Of a stretch of DNA of 64,000 nucleotides, positions 55,880 through 64,000 are shown piece after piece. Below the pieces are notes generated by a model, which made no database searches, was not told the DNA's origin, and saw only the letters and a list, made by a program, of their open reading frames with translations. A program made the position numbers and the translations under genes. Numbering within the stretch: the first letter of the stretch is position 1; every line of letters begins with the position of its first letter. This stretch comes from Ciona savignyi (taxonomy: Eukaryota; Chordata; Ascidiacea; Phlebobranchia; Cionidae): assembly GCA_000149265.1 (NCBI GenBank), contig CH001764.1, positions 3,398-67,397 of the forward strand, given 5' to 3'.

Positions 55880-56310
55880 TATAACCCTTAAAGTTTGTCG
55901 GTTTCACTTGTTTTTGGCATATTAATATATTTCTTTCGTGTGAAGCATATATTGTTCCTGATCGTTATGACGTCATGTTAACGTGTTTTGAAAGAGGCAG
56001 TGCAGTAATTATAGGGTCTGACGAGGACTTTGCCCCTGAAAATTAAGTCAGCTAAATCATTTTGGATATGTATGTATTTGCTGTATCTTCGATTTCCAAT
56101 AGGTTTTTCATCCTTGTTCGTTATGACGTCATCAATCGCCCTTTTGGGTCCGCACAATTGGGACCAGCTCTTTGCCCCCGGAATTTTGTTCAGTTTCACT
56201 TGTTTTAATTATAGTAATGTTTATGGCTTTCTTTTTAAATAAATTTTATTCTTGTACTTTTGACGTTCATGATCGGCCCCTTTTGGGCTAAAATGGGGTA
56301 ACACGTAAAG
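55880..56310 (+). repeat. Short tandem repeat, about three diverged units
   Basis: GTTMRTTATGACGTCAT occurs at about 55961-55977 and 56118-56134, and a weaker TTTTGACGTTCATGATCGG at about 56258-56276. The second and third blocks are followed by CCCTTTTGGG-type sequence. TTTGCCCCYGRAATT and GTTTCACTTGTTTT recur as well. Period about 145-160 bp. The open stretches on both strands here are incidental. Confidence 0.5.
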
Positions 56311-56805
56311 CCCCCGGTCCGAACCAGCTGACAAACAGAAAATGAACGTTCCTGGCATAATTAACCAAATTAGCGTATGAAACCTTTAGTTTTGGATCAC
56401 GTTCTAAAGTTCGTGCTCAGCTCTCGGACTATTAGGACAAAACAAAGACATTCTGAAGCAAGCTTAGCCAACGCCCCGGTCAGTGAAATACAAAAGAAAG
56501 GCGCGAGCCCACATGGGGGAAGAAGGTTAAGTTTCACTAATATTGCGTTTATGAATGAGTGAAAAGCCACTGCTACTACTAGTAGTCAGTCTACTAGGCG
56601 TTCTTTTACCCTCAAAGATATATATAAGGGCGTCCATTTTATTATCTTTTTTATTTTTATAGATTAATTTTATTATGGCTTGGGTGTCTGGTATATTATA
56701 TATTTTAAATTTAAATATATTATTTATTTTTCAATTCAATCTTGAAAGTGAACCAACCCTTATCCAATTTTGTTGATAAGTTGCTTTATTTATCTTAATC
56801 TTTGC
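56311..56805. other. No recognised gene
   Basis: A 61-codon plus-strand open stretch (56377-56562) has no known domain. The remainder is AT-rich. Confidence 0.35.
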
Positions 56806-57049
56806 AGGAGTAAGAGAAATGTCAGATTATGCCCAGTTCCTAAACATATATATTCATGTCAGTAACCACTCAAAGAAACACCCAGACCTGCCAAAAGAGA
56901 TGTTTTATTATGATAACAAAGTAACGGAGGATAAAGTTGGAAAATATCATTCATTTGAAGGTTTTAAATGCAGCTTTTGTAAAAAAGTTGTTAAAGGTTT
57001 AAAAGCTCACTGTAAGCGAAACCACAGTGACAGTATGTATCAACACTGA
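56806..57049 (+). CDS. Small zinc-finger-containing exon or ORF
   Basis: The CTTTGCAG acceptor-like sequence ends at 56808, and an ATG follows at 56819. The 76-residue product MSDYAQFLNIYIHVSNHSKK continues with FKCSFCKKVVKGLKAHCKRN and ends HSDSMYQH. C-x2-C ... H-x3-4-H (CSFC, then AHCKRNH) is a single C2H2-type finger. The upstream part is rich in Lys, Asp and Tyr. It may be a last coding exon, or the start of a transposon ORF whose rest (VPSLDMIESPYAINITGEKR at about 57200) lies in another frame downstream. No neighbours help. Confidence 0.4.
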
Positions 57050-57640
57050 CAGTTTAGAATTTAAACTATAAAAAAAAATTTTTCTCTATAAAAAATTCTT
57101 GATGACTACGACCACCATTTATCAACAAGTGGTGTTGAAAAAGCAAACCAGTGAGCAAGTAAGTCTATTGCCAGAACTTACAGATATCAAATAGAAAGCA
57201 TAGTTCCATCACTGGATATGATTGAAAGTCCATATGCCATTAATATAACTGGAGAAAAAAGACAAAAAATTGTAGTGCTGGTACAGCCCTTGCTTCTTTA
57301 CCTAGCAGCTAGCTCTCTTAACAACCTTTGTCAATTTATGACGTTACAGCATCCCTCTCCATGAAACCGAAATTGTTTCAACGCCTTTGTTCATAATATA
57401 CTAAAACTTGTATTATTCCACTTTTACGTTAGGATATTTTACACATTAGGCTAACTTATGAACTAACTATATACTTCTATATACATACATAACGGAGAGA
57501 AATTAATATTAAAAAGCGCATGGCCCAAGACAATTTACCTATGGAAAATACTGCAACCAGTCACTTTAAAAACTCCCAAATCTTTCAAAGGCCCAAAATA
57601 TTACGCGAGGTATCAATAAATATTGCATGGTCATTTTTAC
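57050..57640. other. No defined gene; one coding-like stretch at about 57175-57330
   Basis: The frame reads IVPSLDMIESPYAINITGEK then RQKIVVLVQPLLLYLAASSL, protein-like but unassigned. The rest is AT-rich. Confidence 0.3.
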
Positions 57641-57646
57641 GTTGCC

Positions 57647-59210
57647 TCATTTATCATAAATGCAAAGCATAGGCAGTTGAATTACATCCAATCGGTTTCG
57701 AGCTTTTGGTTTGATTGCAAGCAGTGCTGAAAATGCAGATTCACACTCCTCATATGTTGTTGGGCAATTAGTACTGACTTTCAGTGCCATCTTCAAAATG
57801 TCAGGGTAGCTTTGTGCCATTTCAATCCGAAAGTTACTGCAAGACTTTTCACTAAATAAGCATCTCGCATTTCCATCATTCCACAAATCAATAAACTGTT
57901 CATGAAGTAAGTTATCTTGTGAAGGCAGAACAACGCTCGTTCCAAAAGGGGTTGCTTACAAATAATCTACTATGCTTTTTAAAATCTTCCAAGTTAGGAA
58001 AATTGTGCAGAATTTCTTCACGAAGAATGGAAATGTTGCATGCATGTCATGACCTCGAGAATATCTTCGTTGAGGTCAAGTTCATTTTCATCAAGAAAAG
58101 CATTGAGATGCGGAAATGGAGCAAAGTTTTTGTTTTGCAATTTGAAATGCCACAGGATCAGCTTCATGTTGAATGCCGACAACTTTTCGTGACAATGAAT
58201 AAAATTAACAAAATTAACAGATTCGAAAATGTTCACCAAAAATGACAAACACAACAAAAAAAACAATTATCAGAAAATTCCTGGTGTAATTCTGGGTTTG
58301 GCCGTGCAAAAACTTCATTTCTTGCCTCAAAATAAAGCTCGTTTGTGCACTTTACCCTTCGACAGCCATCTCAAATGAGAGTGCAACAAGACAGTTACAA
58401 ATTCGGAATCATTTTCCATGCATAATTCTGCAAACAGACGAGAATTGAGTGCATTTGCGTTGACTTCAAGGACATATTTCACAGCTGATCAGGCAAAGTT
58501 TTGGCGATGTATAATTTTTGTTTGACCTCTCTTTTTTTTGAAGTCTGAAAACCGGAACGGCAGCCAAGCATAGCTGGAGCACCGTCTGTGCAAACACCGA
58601 TAACTATCTTTAGAAGTTGTTCTTGTGGTGGCAGAACAAAAAGTCATCCTCCAAATGCCTTCCTTACGTGTATGTAGCGCACATAAACACATAGCTCTGG
58701 ATTGCAAAGAACCAAACATTGACTTCTTCTGTATCTTTGACACCACACGCGACAAACTGTTTTTTGATAGCTCTGATATTGTCCTCACAGTGTCGTTTGA
58801 CACAAACACTTGTTACAGCTTTTGAACTTCAGTTTCTACTACCAATTTTAAATAAATTGAAATTACTAAAAGATTTGATACAATAATTTGGCGCAACAAT
58901 TGTTCTCCAATGGTGTGGGGTTTCTTGGCGATAGCTATTTCTTGCAACTTCGTAGGAGGGCCGTTAACCTAACTAAACTTTAATTAAGCCTTCCGTTTAA
59001 AAAAATCTGCATCTTTGTTTTGAAAATCTGGATGATGTGTTTACCCAATTGTATTTTCAGCTTGCTAGGTTTTAGAGAAGAACTTGCTAAAACTGTGTTG
59101 CACAGAACGCACTGACTGCGGCTTTTTTTCTCCTCCAGAGTTATAATCATTGTAAAACCAAATTGAACAAAGAAATCATTGTATCTTAATTTTTTTCGAG
59201 GCTGAGCCAT
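57647..59210 (-). pseudogene. ZBED5-like hAT transposase, frameshifted
   Basis: The ATG at 59208-59210 starts MAQPRKKLRYNDFFVQFGFT. A BED-like finger follows (SQCVLCNTVLASSSLKPSKL ... LGKH). Then SNDTVRTISELSKN (58760-58809), a scrambled core with TTSKDSY, then FESVNFVNFIHCHEKLSAFN and ILWHFKLQNKNFAPFPHLNA (58060-58240), and the C-terminal dimerisation region MAQSYPDILKMALKVSTNCP followed by TTYEECESAFSALLAIKPKA (57690-57830). This is the order of hAT transposases related to vertebrate ZBED5 and its relatives. The central RNase-H-like part is much decayed: at least four frame changes and stops. The terminal repeats were not found. Confidence 0.75.
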
Positions 59211-59565
59211 TTTCACTTTTTGTACTGAAATTTAATTTAAAAGTTTAGCAACGTTAAAATTCTAAAACAAATTACTGTTAAAATTGAAATTTATTTACAG
59301 ACTATATCAGTCAGGGGCCATTGATTATCAAACACTAGAAGCATGGAAAAAAACAAACCAAATAGGCCAACTAGAGATATCCATTTCACAAATCACAATA
59401 TTATGTAATTTAATAAGTCGCCCTACTGCAATGACTACAAGAGCTTTTTCTTAGCCATGGGTTTTGCTGCCCAATTCTTCTCGGCTAGCTTTAAATTCTT
59501 TTTTTGTTTTTCTCTCATTTGTTTGCAAATAATTTGTAAGCGAACATGGACGAATCTCTTTAACA
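59211..59565. other. No recognised gene
   Basis: AT-rich. CAGGGGCCATTGATTATC at about 59311 could be a hAT end, but no partner was found. Confidence 0.3.
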
Positions 59566-59665
59566 NNNNNNNNNNNNNNNNNNNNNNNNNNNNNNNNNNN
59601 NNNNNNNNNNNNNNNNNNNNNNNNNNNNNNNNNNNNNNNNNNNNNNNNNNNNNNNNNNNNNNNNN
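59566..59665. other. Assembly gap, 100 N
   Basis: Exactly 100 N, a gap of unknown length. I found no duplication across it. Confidence 1.
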
Positions 59666-60199
59666 CTATTACAAAGTTGTCCAGTAGATAATTTTCTACA
59701 AATTGGTATTTTTATTTTTTTTGATGACGTTGTAGTATTTGTAATGACGTCATAATTAGTAACTTTTACTCTAATTACTCGTTACTGGTAGCTTGTAGAA
59801 GATAGTAATGTATTACAAAAGTGTTCAAAATGAAATTTCCTACAAAGTTACGTCTTTTATTTTTTGATGACGTCAACTAATCTTGATGACGTCACATAAA
59901 ACTGACAAATATGGCATTTCATCACCACAATTACTGTTGGCCTCGATCATGCTGGCAGCCTAATCGGCTGTAATCTATTCCGAAGTTGCCATATTTCTTC
60001 CGAATATCAAATATTAATTGAAAAACAAAGTAAACAAAGGCGAAAAAATGAATAAATATCAATAGTAATTAGAAAAAAACCATGTACACATATGTTTACA
60101 TAATATCGTTGAAAAATCGAAAATGACTGGAAAACTCGAAAACAAAGACGGCTACTGCTGGTTTTATTCTCACAGCGACTGGTGTAACAATTTTAAGTC

Positions 60200-60463
60200 C
60201 CCAGAAGTCAAAAAAGCGATATTTTACCTAAAAGTTAACCTAGATACAAAAATTTTGAAGAAAAATGTTTGGAGCAATATTATTCAAAATTTTTAAATGG
60301 AAGGATTACGTTTTTATGCGTTATTTTGAAAGAGCTATTCAAGTGCTTTCCAAAAATATCAAAACTAGGAAAATCCCCCAAGAAACGACTGAATTGTGCA
60401 TTTTTTTTTCGGGGACAAATCTGGGGGGTTACAAATATGTAACCGTCGTCGTCTAAGGGTTAA
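60200..60463. mobile_element. piggyBac-type element, right end
   Basis: Read inward from the TTAA at 60460-60463: CCCTTAGACGACGAC (15 bp), then the 18-bp palindrome GGTTACATATTTGTAACC (60427-60444, one imperfect central pair). The left end was not found; it may lie in or beyond the gap at 59566-59665, so the start given is arbitrary. The end abuts the P-like fragment at 60470. Confidence 0.6.
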
Positions 60464-60469
60464 GATTTT

Positions 60470-61602
60470 TATCTTAACACTGTGGCAAGTAGGAAATTGG
60501 AAAGATTCGGTGGCTGCCGACACTTGTTTTAAAATAACTTTTCTAACATTTTTCATTGCTTTTAATTTAGCTTCCCCAATTAGTCTCATGGTTGATTCTG
60601 TTATTAGTCTCTTGTCAAAGTTGCATGGTTCCAAAGATAGTTGCATGTTAACTTCAGGTAACGGTATATCATCAGATGCTGCATCTTTTTGATGGTTTCT
60701 CCCGGAAGAAGTATGCAAAAATTGGGCAACGCTTATCATTTTCAATGCACATTTAAATTCAAGAGATGGGGTGGGATTTTTCAAGCGAACAGAACTGAAT
60801 AGATTTTCAAGGCAATCCTGTGTGAGCCTAGAGGTGAGTAGGTAAAGATGCCATTGTATCTAGAATACTGAATCAAAATTAACTTTAAAAGTAACTTAGC
60901 AAACTTTTATGTAACAACAAATTATTTAAATGATGAAATTATTAAAAGTTTTATTGGAATAAATAACTGTAACAAATGGGATCCCAACTTTCAATAGTTT
61001 CTTCTTCGGCTTCACTCGTCTTTATAACTGCAGGTGATGAAAGTTGGCAGTACGAATGCTCTTAAACAAAACAAGCAGTTGTTCTTTCTGCTGTGCAGCA
61101 AGTAAATTTATTCTTTTTTTAGGTGATTTCCGAGGACTCTATTTTTTTATGAGCAAACAGCGTTGGAACTGCTGTCTTCTTTAATTTTTTTCCCCATAAC
61201 GAACTGACTGCAGTGAAAATGGTCCTGTAAGAAAATGTCTATGTACTTTGTTTCATTTTAATTTTTTAGAAATGTTTAGGCCTACACTAAAAAGTCTAAA
61301 TGTCATTGATATGTCCTGTTCTGTAATGTCCTGTCCTGTAATATCCCATTGTCCTGTCCTGTTTTACCAACAACCTTGTGAATTCTTAGCATGGTATTCG
61401 GAGTACAATTTCTCTCCTATGATTCAAAATGCTTACAGTTTGAATACTTAAGCTATAACGAGAATTGTCTGTAACTTCCCAATTTTTTCTGTTTAATTTT
61501 GCTTTCCACAAAACTCGCTTTCCTTTTTCTTTTGGGAATCTAAACATTTTTTTTCTTATTTTCAGTGTGGTTTGTGCAGCCCCAAGCACTACACCCTGTC
61601 AT
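60470..61602 (-). pseudogene. Second THAP/P-like transposase, internally deleted
   Basis: The ATG at 61600-61602 starts MTGCSAWGCTNHTENKKK and, after a frame change in an A-run, MFRFPKEKGKRVLWKAKLNR followed by KNWEVTDNSRYSL: a THAP finger (C-x4-C, RFP, W). A linker KKTAVPTLFAHKKIESSEIT and SEAEEETIESWDPICYS follows (61190-60970). After an acceptor CACCTCTAG (about 60830), the last segment reads LTQDCLENLFSSVRLKNPTP, SLEFKCALKMISVAQFLHTS, matching the end of the P-type catalytic domain. The catalytic middle is missing, and the whole is only 1.1 kb, like the deletion derivatives known for Drosophila P elements. TIRs were not found. The left side is cut by a piggyBac-type insertion at TTAA 60460-60463. 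Confidence 0.6.
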
Positions 61603-62368
61603 TTTATTGCTATGATGTAAAATCTGTATTCAATTTAACCGTTTTACCTTTGTCTAAGAATAAACAAACATGATGCAGTTTTTTATTTAATAACTGGTAG
61701 GTAAAATCAGTTGCATGATATGTTCGAGACACCACTTTTCATTGTCTACTACTGAAATTCTGTTGGAATTTCATTATTGTTTGTCGACTTTATCATCTCA
61801 AGGGGTTTGAACTGCATAATTTCATCCCTTTTGGAGAGATTATCTAAAAAGTTAAAAGCATATGCTTGTCTTGATTTTTGAAGTTTTCTTGCAAGTTCCG
61901 TAAGATATTCCATATAGTCAGCAAGAAAATGCGACTTCTCTAGGCCATATTACACAACCCTAAATCCTTTAGAGGCAGCAAAGCAAGTAACAAAAACAAT
62001 TAGGTCCAAGATAAATATGTTATAGGCTTATCGCCCCACCATCTGACAGACTTGCAAAACTCAAATAATCTTATGAGTTCACCACTATTGCTGAGAAAAC
62101 TCTTTGGTTCAAGTCCTGCAACTGTAGGCCTAATAGCCTAGTGCTAATAAAATCACAGTCTAAGTAATATATATTTGCAACAGAACAATTTCCAATTAAA
62201 TAAGCAAAGTACAACAGTCCAAATATTAGTAAATAACCTCACAAACTCCCGTACGCATTAATTTTATACACATTTGTCTGAAACTGCGCACTGGGCTTGT
62301 AGACAATTTGGACACAAACAGTTCTTCTAATTTTCAATGACGCAACTCTCTCTATTAAGGAACACTAA
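61603..62368. other. No recognised gene
   Basis: The AT-rich stretch has no supported ORF. It may include the 5' part of the THAP/P-like remnant. Confidence 0.35.
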
Positions 62369-62597
62369 CAGGGTTGCCATGTTGGCTTTTTTCACGCCAA
62401 ATTTCTCAAAATTGGCTTGTTTTGTAAGTGTTTGGCTTTTGAAATTTTGTTTGGCTCTTTGGCACTTTTTTGGCTTTTTTAATGGAAATTAAACATAATT
62501 CTATAAATAACTATATTTAGGGTGCAACAATGCTGCTTAACCAGTGTACTTAACAACTTTTGTATTAGTATTAGAGGGATGACTCTAAATACCCAGT

Positions 62598-62672
62598 GAG
62601 GGCAGTGTGTAGACAGTGTGGGCAGTGTGTAGGCAGTGTGTGGGCAGTGTGTAGGCAGTGTGGGCAGTTTTT
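62598..62672. repeat. Minisatellite, GGCAGTGTGTA units
   Basis: About seven copies of a 9-11-bp unit (GGCAGTGTGTAGGCAGTGTG). It lies in the 5' untranslated part of the hAT element. Confidence 0.85.
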
Positions 62673-62765
62673 ACAGATGTTAGTGAGTGTTTGACTCTAC
62701 AGTGTTAGGTGTAGGCTGCATTCTGGTTTCATCATTCAATATTTCTTACTTTTGAACCCATCAGC

Positions 62766-64000
62766 ATGCCAAAGTGGAAACCATCATACGATAGCAATAG
62801 AAAATATAACATTAAATGGGAAAAGACATTTGTGTGGCTCACCGAATCAACTGATGGCTCAAATTCAGCATATTGCAAACTGTGCAGATGCACTATTGTG
62901 CCAAGACTTTCAAATCTAATAAATCATGAAACAACAGAAAAACACAAAAAGAATACACCATCTTCTTCCCAAAAAACACTTTCAGTGATAAGAACAAGTA
63001 CAAAAACTGATGATAAAGTTAACATTGATCACATGAGTGAAATAATGGTAGCCCATGGAAGTGGCAGCACTCTTGGTCAGATAAAATTGCACAGGACTAA
63101 GTGTATAGCACTGATAAAAAATGTAATTTCACCAGTTTTGAAATCTGATTTAATTCAAGATCTTCAAAACAAGAAGTACACACTTATTATTGATGAATCT
63201 ACTGACGTTTCAACTCAAAAATATTTGTGTATTTTAGTTAGGTACCTCAGTGATAAAACAAATGAAATTACTACTAGTTTTCTTAGTTTAATTCCGCGGT
63301 TCAGGAAGCCACTGGAGATAACATATTCAATTTAATTAAAAATGAGATAGAAAGCTGTTATCAAGACTTGAAAAATTGCATTGGTTTTGCATCAGATGGT
63401 GCTTCAAACATGGTTGGATGCAACAATTCTGTTTGGAGCAGAATTAGAGATTTATCCCCGTCATGTGTACAATACAAGTGTGTGTGTCATTCACTGGCTT
63501 TGTGTGTCAAATATGCAGTTTCTAAACTACCTTTAAGCATTGGATTTTTTTCTGACAGAGATACCAAATTGGTTTCGAACAGAAGCTTTTAAAAGGTTAT
63601 TTAAAATTATGAACTCTGCAACAGATTTTCAATTAGCTAGAACGGCACCACTACCGTTTGAAAAAGCATCTTCAACACGCTGGCTTGTCCGAGGAAAAGT
63701 GATGTTTAACATCTTGATGAATTGGGAAGAGCTCAAGGCATACTTTATTTCAGTTGAATTAGCTCAAGAAAACTTCGACACTAAATATAAGGCAAGAGTT
63801 ATAAAGGAAATGCTTCTAGATCAAACTAATTATCTGTACTTTCATTTTGCAACCCCTTGTGTGCAAGAATTTGAGAGATTAAATGCCCTCTTCCAGAAAA
63901 CTAAGGCAGATCCAAACGAACTACACAATGAGCTTTTAATGCACTATAAAAGTCTTCATAGTAGGATATATGATACTGATCATAAGAAAAAATGTATTTA
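62766..64000 (+). pseudogene. BED-finger hAT transposase, two frameshifts, 3' end outside the window
   Basis: ATG at 62766: MPKWKPSYDSNRKYNIKWEK. The BED finger follows (YCKLCRCTIVPRLSNLINHE ... EKHKK, residues about 38-62). The RNase-H-like core starts with KYTLIIDESTDVSTQKYLCI (catalytic Asp in DEST, residues about 137-157). A frame change near 63300 leads to EATGDNIFNLIKNEIESCYQ, FASDGASNMVGCNNSVWSRI (second Asp) and KCVCHSLALCVKYAVSKLP. Another in a T-run near 63550 leads to EIPNWFRTEAFKRLFKIMNS, RTAPLPFEKASSTRWLVRGK and so on to the edge. The two single-base shifts are the only breaks seen in 1.2 kb, so it is a fairly recent copy. DUF4371/zinc-finger MYM-type relatives share this layout. 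Confidence 0.8.

Larger units (their letters stand above)
62369..64000 (+). mobile_element. hAT transposon, 5' end and transposase, running off the window
   Basis: The end CAGGGTTGCCATGTTGGC starts at 62369; the expected 8-bp target duplication would be AACACTAA (62361-62368). TTGGCTTTTT-like repeats follow to about 62480, then a GGCAGTGTGT minisatellite, then the transposase from 62766. The 3' end lies beyond 64000. Confidence 0.7.

Overview
The window looks like an AT-rich animal genome, most likely a marine invertebrate. The small introns (about 70-150 bp), the range of transposon families and a SINE-like motif common in marine animals (33660-33705) would fit a tunicate such as an ascidian, but no host gene pins this down. 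I see no convincing host gene, tRNA, rRNA or CRISPR. Nearly everything recognisable is a mobile element or its remains. Three N gaps interrupt it (12563-12662, 48552-48705, 59566-59665).

Layout: 1-747 is the 3' end of a LINE. 2080-4880 and 6625-8520 are two decayed R2-like LINEs (reverse transcriptase, zinc knuckle, restriction-like endonuclease), with a hairpin-rich stretch between them. 11041-13317 holds a 655-bp sequence present twice across a gap; one copy carries a solo LTR and a piggyBac-type insertion and the other carries neither, so these are probably two alleles placed in series. 13.3-22.7 kb is mostly unrecognised, with dispersed repeats. 22.8-30.7 kb contains a LINE 5' fragment, a 15-bp minisatellite, a hAT MITE with perfect 8-bp target duplications, a Ty3/gypsy fossil, a MULE fragment with a SWIM zinc finger and a 1-kb direct repeat. 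33.8-36.2 kb is a decayed piggyBac element. 39323-42454 is a young non-autonomous Ty3/gypsy-type element with nearly identical LTRs. 42719-43577 is a piggyBac-type MITE.

The most interesting part is 43609-49971, a 6.36-kb P-element-like transposon with perfect 23-bp terminal inverted repeats and 7-bp target duplications. Its minus-strand THAP/P-type transposase reads in phase through about 16 exons. A second, convergent plus-strand coding region resembles the C-terminal lobe of P-type transposases. After it come an integrase-like (IS3EU-type?) transposon fragment, a 240-315-bp tandem repeat, a ZBED5-like hAT remnant, a second and internally deleted THAP/P-like element, and the 5' half of a BED-finger hAT transposon that runs off the right edge.

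A shared feature emerges from the piggyBac-type ends. At three ends (12219, 43577, 60463) a TTAA is followed by exactly 15 bp and then an 18-bp palindrome, and the two ends of the 33.8-36.2 kb element fit the same plan to within 1-2 bp. The palindrome sequence differs each time.
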